64,000 nt of DNA from JAJRVM01 sp963700515 (GTDB lineage: Bacteria; Planctomycetota; Planctomycetia; Pirellulales; Pirellulaceae). The notes under the pieces were generated by a model, which was given only the letters and a program-made list of their open reading frames with translations, did no database searches and was not told where the DNA came from. The position numbers and the translations under genes are program-made. How positions within the stretch are numbered: position 1 is the stretch's first letter; each line of letters starts with the position of its first letter. The stretch is taken from assembly GCA_963700515.1 (NCBI GenBank), contig CAVOXY010000015.1, forward strand, positions 97,172-161,171, read 5' to 3'. Positions 28,344 to 38,892 of this stretch are shown here, piece after piece.

Positions 28344-30665
28344 CTATTGCTGTCGGTGATGGCCTGGGACTTGAGCGGTCGGTGCAACGCCGAATTGTGC
28401 CAGCACGTTGCGGATCAGCGTCTGAAATTTCGGGTCGACCGACAGCGCCCAGCCGGAACCGAGCGATCCGGTGTGGAAGACACGCCCTCCCGCGGGACGT
28501 TCCCAGTAGATCATGTTGGCCACGATGGCGTTTTCCAATGGGAACCGGACGCGTGAAGAAATCAAAGGCCATGTAGCGCGGCAGCTTGCCGTTGGCCAGG
28601 GTGACGATGCCCTCCGGTTCGTCCGGCAGCGAGGCCCCAGCGGGAATCTCGGTTCCCAGACTGCGAAACAGGCTCAGCCGCACGTCGCACTCGTGTCCGA
28701 TCGCGCGGGGCAATCCTCCGTCGGGTCTGCCGCCGAATGTCTCGCCCTGCTTGAGACCGACCTCTTCCGGACGGTGAAAGAGAAAGTGGTCTGGCAGTTC
28801 CACGTGATAGAGCCCGAAATCGTTGGGACCGATGCCCGCCCAGCCAAGCATGTCCAGGCCGATCACTTTCCCGGCCAGCAATCCGCACTCGCGCATCAAG
28901 TTGCCTCGCCGCCCGTCCTGACTGTGCCAGATCTCTCCGATGGTGCAACCCTCGCGCCCTCCCAAGGCGGTGTCGAACTTGCGGCACTCCATGACCGATT
29001 CCTGTTCGTTGAAACTGACTCGCCAGACCATCACGTTGCCCGAGAGCACCAGCACGTTGCCGCCCTGACGCAGGTATCGATCCAACCCCTCGAAGGCCTC
29101 CGCCGACCAGTACTCGCCGTGGCCGTTGATGACCACGACCTTGTAGTCGTTGAGCAGTTCCGGATTTCGGTGCACGTCCAGGTCGCCGACCATGTCGTAC
29201 TCGTAGCCACTCTGTTCCAGCCAGACCAGCGCAAATCGCTCGGCACGCGTCAGATGACTGTAACCCGATCCACCCTGGGCATACAGCACGTAAGGTCCGG
29301 CGTTGGGCCACGGTGTGTGGACGCCCACCTTGTACGCTGGCAGGCCGGCCGCATGGTTTCGATACATGCAATAGGCTGGCGGTTCACCTTGGCTGTTGCT
29401 GATTCCGCCCGTGCCCCAGTGGTAGAGCAGACCCGGAGGCGAAACGGCGAACGGCGTCGCCTTGTAGGCCAGCCAGGAGTTGGTCGAAGCGATCATCAGG
29501 ATCGGTGCTTTGGGCGCCTGCCTGGCCCGCTTTACCACAAACGTCATGTGATACAGGCGCGGGACGCCATCCATCTCGAAACGGAAACGCCCTACGTAGA
29601 GCCCCGGCTTGGCGTTTTCGGGGATGCGGTACTCGTGAGTCACCTGCCAGCCGCAGTCGTACAGGTCGTCGCTGGCAAACCGCAATCCGTGGCCACGTCC
29701 GGAATCCTTGGCCGGATCGTAGTCGCCATAGCGTGGCACGAGCGATCCATCGAAACTCGGCCCTCCGATCATCCAAGTGCCCTGGTTGACGATCTGTCCG
29801 TGACGTTCGGCGCCCGACAGTGTCCGCGATCCGTTCTCCCCGCTCCTCCACCAACGGCCAGCAGGCCAGCAGCGCGGGGCCGCTGGCCGGTAGCTGCCCC
29901 TGTTGTTCGAACCGTTGACGAATCTCCTCGGCCGCCAGCGCGCGACCATAGACGGCCGGCATGGCCAGATCGCCGTTGAGCAGATTCACGACTTCACCGT
30001 CATAACCACACGCCGCCAGACGCAGCGGGCAATTGCCCGGCTTGACCGGCTGCCGTCGCGGTTGCTGAGCCACCGGGTGACCGTCGAGCCAAAGAGTACT
30101 GGTTTGTCCGTCCCACACTCCCACGACGTGGTGCCATCGGTGGATTTCCAATAGTGGCCCAACCAGACACCACTCCTGGCGATACTCCCCGCCGTCGCCC
30201 AGGTAGAACTGCAAACGTCCGTCGCCGTCGAGAGACAATCCGACGCCGCTGCGGTGTGGGTAGTCGTGCTGAGAGATGAGAGTCTGCCAGCCTCGCGACT
30301 GCCACGGGCGCACCCAGCATTCCAGGGTCAGCGCGTCCATGTCGTGATCCGCGGGAAGTCCTTTGGCAACGTGTACGAACGATCCCGGATAGATCGGTTG
30401 ATCGACCGGAGGTGATGTGGGGAACGTAAACAGCACTTCGTCACCGGCCGGATCGTCGATCTGCCAGCCCAAACGGCAGATCGACAGCTCATACGACAGC
30501 GGTACTCGACACGCGGACGTGCAGGGACTCGCCAGCCGTAACGATCTTCTCGGCATAGGCGTGTAAGCCGTCCAATGGCATCGGGCGCGGCCTGGGCATG
30601 CTCTCGTCAGCCGCCGCGACAAAAGTGACAAACAGACTGAAGGGAACCGCACAAATGGAACGCAT
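28344..30665 (-). CDS. LamG plus N,N-dimethylformamidase beta-like exported protein (three frame breaks)
   Basis: About 773 residues joined. It starts at 30665 with a signal peptide ('MRSICAVPFSLFVTFVAAAD'), then a short beta domain, a LamG-type lectin domain ('LTLECWVRPWQSRGWQTLIS', 'HHVVGVWDGQTSTLWLDG') and the C-terminal domain of dimethylformamidase large subunits: 'ILMIASTNSWLAYKATPF', 'LVWLEQSGYEYDMVGDLD', 'YKVVVINGHGEYWSAEAF' and 'NVLVLSGNVMVWRVSF'. In dimethylformamidase this chain carries the mononuclear iron amidase site; here the substrate is unknown and secretion suggests a different role. Frames slip near 30,500, 29,822 and 28,556. Three breaks could mean decay, but similarity is continuous. 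Confidence 0.65.
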
Positions 30666-30814
30666 GATCGACGGCACCTTCCTGCAATATGGTTGGGTCA
30701 TACGCCGACCCATTCGTGGTCGAGAGACAGTAGTTACATCATCCGCTCAAGCTAATGCAGCGAACGGTCGAAAACAAGCTACGCGAAGAAAAAGCCAGAC
30801 AGAATGACGTAGTC

Positions 30815-31080
30815 TACCAGTTCTACGCCGGTCGCGGCTCGGAAGATGCCGTGATCAAGGCGGCGGAAAACGCCGACACAGAGCTTGCTCGTATGTACGC
30901 GCATCTCTATCTGGGCCTTTACTGCGAGGTTGCTGGCGAAGTGGATAAGGCTCGCGACCATCTGCGCAAGGCGGCTGCTGCGAAGCTTCACAACCATTAC
31001 ATGCATGATGTCGCCAAGGTACACCTATTGCAGCGCAAATGGGAACCCTGACCGACGAAGCAAGAGAGCACGCGTGGCCG
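30815..31080 (+). pseudogene. Broken partial copy of the TPR gene at 34.65 kb
   Basis: From 'QFYAGRGSEDA' to 'HDVAKVHLLQR' the encoded sequence and the DNA itself closely match 35,055-35,315, in the same orientation, with scattered differences. The copy lacks the signal peptide and first repeats and gains a premature stop after 'RKWEP', although DNA similarity continues to about 31,080 (gaagcaagagagcacgcg). It is therefore a truncated duplicate rather than a working gene. The two copies flank the carbonic anhydrase and toroid glycosidase genes. Confidence 0.75.
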
Positions 31081-31284
31081 CAGGCCTGCGGCGGGCATTC
31101 ACTGTTGGCCATCGAATCAGCCCGCGCCTTTTCCTGATGCTTCGTTCACGCGGCGAATACGCGAATGGACAGTGGCGTGTCGCTTCAGCACTGCTTGAGT
31201 CAGGTGGCTCACGATGGCCCGGTCTATGGCTGTGTAACGTCCCTACCAATGGATGCTCGTGGGAACAAGCAGTGGCACCTTGAC

Positions 31285-31809
31285 TCAATCAATCCGGACA
31301 AGGTTCTTCTGGAAAGAAGCACCACGTTCGGCATACTCGCGCGCAGTGCGATGAAGGTTGGCAATCTGATCCTCGCTCAGCTCTCGTACGACCTTGGCCG
31401 GCCTGCCGAGGATCAGCGAGTTGTCGGGGAAGGTCTTGCCTTGCGTAATCAACGCACCGGCGGCGACGAGGCAGTTGCGGCCGATCACCGCGCCGTTGAG
31501 GATGGCGGCCTGGATGCCGATGAGCGATCCTTCGCCGATCGTACAGCCGTGGAGCATCGCCTGGTGTCCGACCGTCACGTGGTCCTCGACCGTGAGCGGA
31601 AAGCCGGGATCGGCATGCAGCACGGCGCCCTCCTGCACATTGCAGCCTTCCCCGATCTGGATCGGATCGCTGTCAGCACGCAGCACGGTATGCGACCAGA
31701 TACTGGTGTTCTTCCCGAGCGTCACCTGACCGATCACAGTCGCTTCGTCAGAGATGTAAACGCTCTCGTCAATCACCGGTATCTTGTCGCCAAGTTTGTA
31801 GATCGCCAT
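31285..31809 (-). CDS. Gamma-class carbonic anhydrase family protein
   Basis: 174 residues of left-handed beta-helix (hexapeptide repeats, e.g. 'VTLGKNTSIW', 'IGIQAAILNGAVIG'), ending with a C-terminal helix. The metal site of the trimeric gamma enzymes is present: His65, His82 and His87 ('LHADPGF', 'VGHQAMLHGC'). Arg44 and Asp46 in 'VLRADSDPI' and Gln59 complete the active-site pattern. It would reversibly hydrate CO2 in the cytoplasm, although many family members (YrdA/PaaY-like) have little activity. It is a lone gene between convergent or divergent neighbours. Confidence 0.85.
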   Translation of the reverse strand: MAIYKLGDKIPVIDESVYISDEATVIGQVTLGKNTSIWSHTVLRADSDPIQIGEGCNVQEGAVLHADPGFPLTVEDHVTVGHQAMLHGCTIGEGSLIGIQAAILNGAVIGRNCLVAAGALITQGKTFPDNSLILGRPAKVVRELSEDQIANLHRTAREYAERGASFQKNLVRID

Positions 31810-31977
31810 ATTGTCTTCAGATTGATCAGGGTGTTTTCAGCAGGTTCATCACCGCCGGCTTGTCACGCAAGCAACCGTTTCGCCATGGGCGCTTCCATAT
31901 ATACTACAGGTGCGTCTGGATTTCTGGCTGGCGTGTATCTGGTTTTGACTCACGATGTGCGATCAGGAGATCACCCC

Positions 31978-34442
31978 ATGAAATGGTCACCGTCATTCAG
32001 GCTCATCCATCCGTCGAAAGGATGCCTCATCGTATTGATTCTGGCATCCTGCGTCGCCGAGGCGGTAGGGCAGGCACGCCGGCGCCAGCCGCTTATTGCG
32101 GAGTTCCCGATCTCGATCGGATCGAACCGCACGCCCGACTGGCAGAGACCTGGTGGCCGCCCTTGCGTAACGTCTGGACTCCCGTGGGTTGGAAGGATCA
32201 TCTATTCCGGTTTGCTGTGTTATACAATGGCACCGTGTTCGCTCAACCGCATGTTCTGCCCGAGACCTACTATTCCGCCAAGTGGGCGGATCAGAATCTC
32301 CAATTGTCCTTTTACCCGTCTTCTTTTGGCGACCTGCCGGTAAAGATGCCCGACGGTTGGCAGCTGAGCGACGGCGGAGACGGCGGAGTCGGTGATCAGG
32401 GGTGGTCGGAAGATGCAGCCCCCGTTCTCTGGACCGAATGGCTCCTGGGAAATGATTACAATGTGGGAGGCACGAAGTATCTCCCCAACGGCCTGGTTCT
32501 TCGCCAGGAAATCTTCGCCCACCTCGGGAGCGGCAGCGATGTGAAAACTGGCGTGGAACCGCTCTATGCCTGGATTCGTCTTTCGGTCTCCCATGTCGAC
32601 GAGCTGAGAGCTCCTGAATTCTATCATTGCGCGATTCATGTCGGGAACCCGCATGTTGGCAGAAGCATGTTCCACGAGGATAATCTGAACGTTTATGCGT
32701 CCAAGGGGGCGTATCCGCGCGAATTGACGCTCGAGATTACCGATCAGACAAACCCCAGTCAGTTCTTTCTGAAGGAGGCGAATGGAAATGCCCGACTGGC
32801 CGGCATGACTTCCACGGGTGCGGTCAAACTCGTGGAACGGGAAGAAGGCTCCCGGGATTATTTTCTCGATGTGACGCTCCCTTGCAAGCAAGGCTACCAT
32901 GTGGACTTTGTCGTCCCCATGCTCTGTGAGCCGGTTGAGGAGTTGGAGCAGGAGATGAAGCTGACCTACGAAGGGGCACTGGACAATGCCAATGCCTTCT
33001 GGTCCCAGAAACCATCCACCGCCGCCACCGTGGAGACGCCGGAAGCCCAGGTCAACGGCGCCTTCAGGCATAGCGTTCGGTTGGCCGAGATGATTACGGA
33101 GACAAATCCGGAGAATGGCCAGCAGTCGTTTCTGACCGGTTCGTGGAACTACGAGCGACTTTGGGCCACGCCAACGTCCATGACCACACACATGCTGCTG
33201 GATCTTCTGGGTCATCATCCTTTTGCCAGACAACATCTGAAGATCTTTCGCGAGAACCAGGGCCAGCGCATTGCCCCGGGACCTGCCTACAAGGAGCACC
33301 CGGGGTATTTCAGTGCCCCGGAAGCCCTGATGAGAGTCGACTGGGTCACGGATCATGGAGCCATTCTCCAGCAGATCTGCAAGCATGCCCTGTTGTCGGG
33401 CGATGAAGAGTTCATCGAGCAGTGGACGGATCCGATCATTAAGGCGTGCGACTTCCTGAAAGATGCGCGCGCCATGAAAGGTCATGGCGGCGTGGAGGGT
33501 GTACTGCCGCCCGCCACGGCGACCGATGAGGAAGTTCCCATTCAGGCAACCTGGAACGTCGCCTGGAGTCACAAAGCCATGCGGTCTGCCGTTCGTCTCT
33601 TAAAACGGATCGATCATCCTCGAGCTGAAGAATTCGAGAAAGAAGCGGAAGACATGCGAGCGGTCTTCAGGAAATCGTATGCGGAAGCTTGCCGCGGCAT
33701 GCCGACCTGGAAGGACAAGGAGGGCAAGGAGTATGCGTTCCTGCCGACCTCTCTGTCTCAAGGGGCAAATGTATACCATCCGTTCTATCTCGATGCGGGA
33801 CCATTGGTGCTCGTCTGGGCGGGATTGATGGATGCCGACGAAGACATGATGCGGTCGATGGTTAAGTTCTTTCGGGAAGGACCGAACCAGAAGATCTACG
33901 ATGCGCGAGGCAATATGCATCAACGCGCTGTGTTGACTCATGAGATCTCCAGCTGCGAACCCTGTTACAGTTGGAACATCTATCACTCGTGGCAACTGCA
34001 CGACAGACGCCGTTATCTGGAAGGTATGTACAGCCTGCTGACGGCAGCCATGTCGGATCAGACCTTTTCCGGATGCGAGCATCGGCATGGGATCTTCTCC
34101 GTCCTGGCACCCAATGCCATGTTCGTTCACCTGGCCAGGCTGTCTGTGATAGACGACGAACTTCAGGAGGACGAACTGCAGCTTCTCCGGCTCGTTCCGC
34201 TCGCCTGGCTACGAACGGACTTCACAACTCGGTTCGACAACATGCCGACCGAATACGGGCCGGTCAGTATTCAGTTCAAGCTGGCCGATGCGGGGAAATG
34301 CCTGGAGGTTCATTTCCAGCCACCGTTTCGCCAGCCGCCACGTGAAGTCATTCTTCACATTCCCCCCGTTCCAGGCCTCGAAAAAGCCCTGATCAATGGA
34401 GAAAGCAAACTTGTCCGTCCAGGAGAACAGCTCCGACTATAA
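31978..34442 (+). CDS. Exported alpha/alpha-toroid glycosidase-like protein (one frame break)
   Basis: About 821 residues. I start at ATG 31978 ('MKWSPSFRLIHPSKG', aggag upstream), which gives a clear signal peptide. The frame then slips between about 32,060 and 32,150 into the long frame beginning 'HARLAETWWPPLRNVWTPVG'. An N-terminal beta-supersandwich (to about residue 330) is followed by an (alpha/alpha)6 toroid ('NGAFRHSVRLAEMI', 'TSMTTHMLLDLL', 'EALMRVDWVTDHGAILQQI', 'LPPATATDEEVPIQATWNVA') and a small beta cap ('ALINGESKLV'). The layout resembles GH65/GH94/GH15-type enzymes acting on oligosaccharides, but I cannot fix the catalytic Glu/Asp. It lies between the two TPR gene copies. Confidence 0.6.
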
Positions 34443-34652
34443 GCAGGGGCAGTCGCTAAAAAGGGAGTGGTACATTTTCGCCGGAAGACGGCGAAAAATT
34501 GGTAAACTGCTTGGTGAGTGCGACGTGGAACACGCACGTTGCGACATGGTCTTCTTTCGCGATGGCGGGAATGGAAGCACCCTGATTTATGCAGCGCTGT
34601 ATATTACCACAAATGCAGGCCTCCCCATCTTTTTCCCATGGAGGTGAACTCG

Positions 34653-35381
34653 ATGCGCATGAATCTCACAGCACAGGCAATGATCTTGTGGATGGCAACG
34701 TCGGCCTTGGCCGACGATCCGCTGGATTCGGCCTCGGACTACGTATCACGCGGCATGCAGCGGTTTCGCGATAATGAGATCGCCGAGTCGATTCGTGACT
34801 TTCAACGAGCCGTAGAACTGGACCCGCAAACCGCGCCGTACCTGTGGCAGCGTGGCATCAGTCATTATTATGCGGGTGAGTTCAAAAAGGGTCGGCAGCA
34901 GTTTGAATCGCACCAGGCCGTCAACCGTCAAGACGTGGAAAACGCCGCTTGGCATTTCATTTGCGTGGCGCGGATGGAGGGCGTTGAGGCAGCGAGAAAA
35001 TCGCTCATCAAGATCGATACCACTCGCGACACGCGCATCCCCATGTCCGAAGTTTACCAGTTCTACGCCGGTCGCGGTTCGGAAGATGCCGTAAGCAAGG
35101 CGGCGGAAAATGCCGACACCGAACTCGCTCGCATGTACGCGCATCTCTATCTGGGCCTCTACTATGAGGTTGCTGGCGAAGTGGAAAAGGCTCGAGGGCA
35201 TATGCGCAAGGCGGCTGCCGCGAAGCTTCAGAACCATTACATGCACGATGTTGCCAAGGTACACCTATTGCAGCGCAACTGGGAGGCGCTGACCGACGAA
35301 GCAAGAGAGCACGCGTGGCCGCGGGGAGAACTTAACTGGTTGATTGGCGCATGGGACGTGGGCGCGATGAGGCACAATTGA
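34653..35381 (+). CDS. Exported TPR protein (intact copy)
   Basis: 242 residues. The ATG at 34653 is preceded by ggaggtga at ideal spacing, so I prefer it to the ATG at 34638. A short signal peptide ends at 'SALADD'. Then come tetratricopeptide-like helices: 'YVSRGMQRFRDNEIAESIRD', 'APYLWQRGISHYYAGEFKKG', 'ENAAWHFICVARMEGVEAAR' and 'MYAHLYLGLYYEVAGEVEKA'. This plan resembles NlpI-like periplasmic TPR adaptors that scaffold other proteins. A broken partial copy lies at 30.8 kb. No partner gene is obvious. Confidence 0.75.
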   Translation: MRMNLTAQAMILWMATSALADDPLDSASDYVSRGMQRFRDNEIAESIRDFQRAVELDPQTAPYLWQRGISHYYAGEFKKGRQQFESHQAVNRQDVENAAWHFICVARMEGVEAARKSLIKIDTTRDTRIPMSEVYQFYAGRGSEDAVSKAAENADTELARMYAHLYLGLYYEVAGEVEKARGHMRKAAAAKLQNHYMHDVAKVHLLQRNWEALTDEAREHAWPRGELNWLIGAWDVGAMRHN

Positions 35382-35536
35382 ATAAGGACTTTGTAATGGT
35401 ACTGCGGTGGTTGTGCGGAATGTTCCTGGGGCTGACACCATCACCCCTTCGGGCAATAAAGGTCAATCGCGATTGCGTATGCCCCAGGAACAATCGCCAC
35501 GGCCGTAGGTAGGAGCCGGGCCGCGGGCTGAGTCCC

Positions 35537-35758
35537 TCACGAAGGCGCACGGCTCAGGTTCGTCAACATGTCGGTGTAGTGTCGGAAGGAACCGGTACAG
35601 ACGAAACCGACGACCAGACCAACCAACACGACCCCCAACACGAGGAGAGCCACACTCAGTGCCAGAGAAGACGTGGATGGGATCTTCTGGACGCCGTATG
35701 GCCATTTCACACAGACCCGCCGAATTCGTTGGGATATGTCTTCGATTGTGCGAGTCAT
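35537..35758 (-). CDS. Small single-pass membrane protein
   Basis: 73 residues from the ATG at 35758 ('MTRTIEDISQRIRRVCVKWP'). An amphipathic basic N-terminus is followed by one strongly hydrophobic helix ('LALSVALLVLGVVLVGLVVG') and a short tail. Composition is natural and no better frame competes. I do not recognise the family, and a spurious frame remains possible. Confidence 0.4.
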   Translation of the reverse strand: MTRTIEDISQRIRRVCVKWPYGVQKIPSTSSLALSVALLVLGVVLVGLVVGFVCTGSFRHYTDMLTNLSRAPS

Positions 35759-35924
35759 GACGTTCACCGCTCCTGTATCGTGATTTTGCATTGGTCAGGC
35801 AGCGCTTATTTCTCCTTGATAGGATCTCCTGTTTTATCCCTGAAGTAGTCCTCTTCCCGCCGAGGCTGTCGCTGGCGAAACCAGGGATTCACAGCGTGCC
35901 AAGTGACTTCTTCCGGGAACTCGA

Positions 35925-36245
35925 TGGGCTGTTGAAAAGTCGGCCCTCCGACGCTGTTGTGCCGCGTATAGTGGCGACCACTTTTGTTCCCTCCGTCGGC
36001 CTTGCGACGGCGGTGGACCGACTGGCCAGCTACCGACAGGCAATCCACCTTTCAGGCTTCCGTCGGGTTTATCCCGGCGGAGCCACAACTGGTCAGCTAC
36101 CGACAGACCTTGACACACCGTCGGTCGAGTCCCCAACGTGCCATCACATCGGCACGCGTTCGAGACCCAGTCAAACCGCAGCCTGTTTCGGCCTCGGCGG
36201 GCGCCGTTTTGCATTTCGGATACCCGCCTCGGCCAGTTAAACACT
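35925..36245 (+). repeat. Dispersed repeat R1, copy C (near full length)
   Basis: About 320 bases matching 57,505-57,850 in the same orientation: the left block 'gttgaaaagtcggccctccg' to 'gttccctccgtcggccttgc'; an internal direct duplication of the core (gccagctaccgacaggc at about 36,027 and cacaactggtcagctaccga at about 36,080); and a right block 'cggtcgagtccccaacgtgc' to 'tttcggcctcggcgggcgcc'. No protein is encoded. It lies between the small membrane protein and the 3' end of ovoA. Confidence 0.7.
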
Positions 36246-36294
36246 CGCATTGCGTCATCGAGGATACCGCGCCGTGCGCGCAGGACGAGTGGGT

Positions 36295-38405
36295 TCACGT
36301 GGTCCGTCGCCACATGGTCAACTCGGCCACCGTGTGCTGGAATTTCCGCCGCGTTTCGCGAATCACGAATGGCACATCTCGCGGGTCTGCGACAGGCACA
36401 AAATGCGGGCTCAGCAAATCCTGCAGAGCATCGATCGTGAAGTAAGGTTCGCCCCCTTTGCGGATGCCACCCAGCCAGTTCTCCTTCTTGGTGAATTCCT
36501 CCAGCCACGTGTAGGGCGATGTCAGCACCAGGATGCCATCCGCATTGAGCCGTTCGTGAACTGTGTGGAGAAATCGCTTGGGGTCATACAGTCGATCCAG
36601 CAGGTTGGCCGCCAGGATCAGGTCATAGCCGGTGAATTGCGGCTTGAGATTCGTCGCGTCACCCTGGAAGAACTCAACGCGATGAGCCACCTGATCGAGC
36701 CCCAACTCGGACAAGCGCGCTTCATGGTAGGAGACAATCTCGCCTTCCTCCGGCAATTCGTAATGGATATTGCCTTTTTCCTTCAGCTGCAGCGCGACGC
36801 GAATGAAGCGGGCCGAGAAGTCGATCCCGGTTACGTGCTCAAACTGGCGAGCCAATTCGAACGACGCTCTTCCGACAGCGCAGCCCAAATCCAAGGCGCG
36901 GTGCCGGGCCCCGGGGAGCGTGAATTCAATGCCGGCTGCTGCGCACTGGACTGGGAAAAGCGGGACGTCGAAATACGACTGACCATAATGTGATTCACAG
37001 TACAGGGAGACGGCCGAGTCCGTCTCGTACATCGCTTCCGGCATGGTCAGCGGTTGCTCGGATTGCACGTACCGAAGTCCGGCGTGCTGAAAGAAATGTC
37101 GCCGGAACGCATAACGGGAATCGCGCGTCGCTTCGTTACCGGTCGAGATCCACGATCCTCCTTTGATCAGGTTGTGCTGCGTGTCAAAAGTCGGCGTGGA
37201 GAAGTCATCGTAACAGGGGTGGACTTGGAAGCCGTCAAAGCCGCGTGATCGGTGTTTCCGTCCACTGCCAGACATTGCCAATAAGGTCGAAGAACTCGCC
37301 AAATTGGAACCGGTTCACGGGACAGGATGAAGCCCAATGCTCCAAGTTGATATTTCCCGGCGCCTGTTCCCAATAAGGTTGGTCGGGTATCTCGTGCAGG
37401 TCGCGCAGCCGGTACCACTCGGCTTCGGTCGGCAACCGGATCGGTTTTCCGGTCTTGCGGGCCAGCCAATTGCAGAAGGCCTTGGCTTCCAGGTAATTCA
37501 CTTCGACCGGCCAATCCCAAGGCATGTCGATGATTTGTGCCATGGTTCGCAAGCGGAAGCCGGCGGGTGTTTCGATCCAGAAGAGCGGGAATCTGGCCTG
37601 GGAGAACTGAACCCAATTCCAGCCTTCATGCGTCCAGTACTCCTCCTGCTGATAGCCCTTCTCTTCGACGAAACCCAAATACTCCTGGTTGGAGACCAGG
37701 TAACGGCTGGCGGAAAAGTCCCATACATCGCTTTCGTGGTCGCCATATTCATTGTCCCAACCATACAGCGGATGGTCCTTGGACTTGCCCAGCACGACGC
37801 GGCCGCCGCGGACCGGGATCAATTCGTTCGTCGGCGCTGCATCGGTGGCGGGACAGATGTCCCACAGTGGAAGTTGCCGCACCAGCTCGATCGGGAGCCG
37901 GCGAATGATGACCGACGATGTTTCCAGGTGGATGCGCTGGTGTTCAATCCCCATCATGATGACCCAGAACGGATGATCCCAGTGGATCGGCATCGTCAGC
38001 GGCAGGGTGCTAATCGTGTCGTTGACCATTTCGCGCACCCGAGTCGCGATACGCTTGGACCTCGGAGAGTGCCGGCCAATCGTAATGTGCTTCGTTCAGG
38101 TCGTCCCAAGACATCTCATCGACGCCGACCGCGAACATTGACTCAAACCGGGCATTGATTCGCTCGGTCGTGATCTTGGCCACGATCAGCTTGTTGACAT
38201 AGAAAGTCGCCGTGTGCCCGAGATAGAAGATGAGGGGATGCCGCAGCGGTTCGGCCCGTATGTAGAAGGCCTTTTCCTCGCTCAGTGTGTCGTAAAGTTG
38301 CTCATCAAGGCTGAACGTAGCGTGGAAATACTGCCGGATCTCCTCGCGTTTTGCCTCAGGGTCGCCTTGATTGAGGATCGTGGTTCGCGTGTTCTTTAGG
38401 TCCAT
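36295..38405 (-). CDS. ovoA: OvoA: 5-histidylcysteine sulfoxide synthase / 4-mercaptohistidine N1-methyltransferase
   Basis: About 703 residues in three frames, with slips near 38,035 and 37,250. The enzyme joins cysteine and histidine oxidatively at a non-haem iron and then N-methylates the product, making ovothiol A. Domains in order: DinB-like N-terminus ('PLRHPLIFYLGHTATFYVNK', then 'GIEHQRIHLETSS' with the His-x3-His-x-Glu iron ligands); FGE-sulfatase fold ('FPLFWIETPAGFRLRTMAQI', 'IRLPTEAEWYRL', 'IGNVWQWTETPI', 'LIKGGSWISTGNEA'); and a SAM methyltransferase ('HRALDLGCAVGRASFELA', 'YDLILAANLLDRLYDP'). All three parts of a full-length OvoA are present. A lyase partner (OvoB) is not seen nearby; PLP lyases can be encoded elsewhere. 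Confidence 0.85.
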
Positions 38406-38452
38406 TGGTCATTAGTCATTGGTCATTGGTCATTGGTCATTGGTCATTGGTG
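38403..38452. repeat. 7-base tandem repeat (cattggt), about seven copies
   Basis: cattggt repeated head to tail with one variant (cattagt), just upstream of the ovoA start codon. It separates ovoA from any promoter further upstream and could vary in length by slippage. Confidence 0.85.
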
Positions 38453-38706
38453 GACGCTTACGCTTATTCCGGCCCCATACCTGCCGCGGGGTGCGTGTCT
38501 GTCACGCATCGATGGTTGATCGCCTGCACATGGTAGAATCCGAAAATCGCCACAGCGAGCTTTGGATTTCGGCTTTGTAGCATTCCGACACGATCCCTCT
38601 GAGACGAAGGAGGACAAAAAAGCTGGGGGACAAGAAGAGCTCATGCCAGACTATCCTATTGTCGTCAGATGTTCTTATCCTCGCGAGCCTTTCTACGGTG
38701 TTACCG

Positions 38707-38892
38707 TTACGACAAGCTCGGCAATTCGTATTCTTTGCGACGCGGGCGATTCGCTAGTGCGTTTGCTTCCGCATCGTTGGGGAACGTCTCGGTCTCGGGA
38801 TCCCACTCCAGTTTGCGCCCCACGCGGCGAACGATATTGGCCAAGTGGCACACGGAGATCGAACGGTGGCCGATCTCGACGTTTGATTATCG
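38707..38892 (-). pseudogene. C-terminal remnant of a Gfo/Idh/MocA oxidoreductase
   Basis: About 60 codons ending at 38707 read 'VEIGHRSISVCHLANIVRRV', 'GRKLEWDPETETFPNDAEAN' and 'NRPRRKEYELP'. This is the characteristic end of planctomycete Gfo/Idh/MocA-family dehydrogenases: the 'HRSxxxCHLxNI' helix and the 'WDPxxExFxxDxEAN' signature. A stop codon directly precedes it in frame, and no Rossmann fold or central domain is found upstream. The rest of the gene has been deleted. Confidence 0.65.

Noticed and set aside
28513..29979. 488-codon forward open frame
   Set aside because: It is antisense to the dimethylformamidase-like gene, whose reverse-strand product has recognisable motifs throughout.
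32220..33572. 450-codon reverse open frame
   Set aside because: It mirrors the toroid glycosidase on the forward strand, which has a signal peptide and conserved helices; the reverse translation is featureless.
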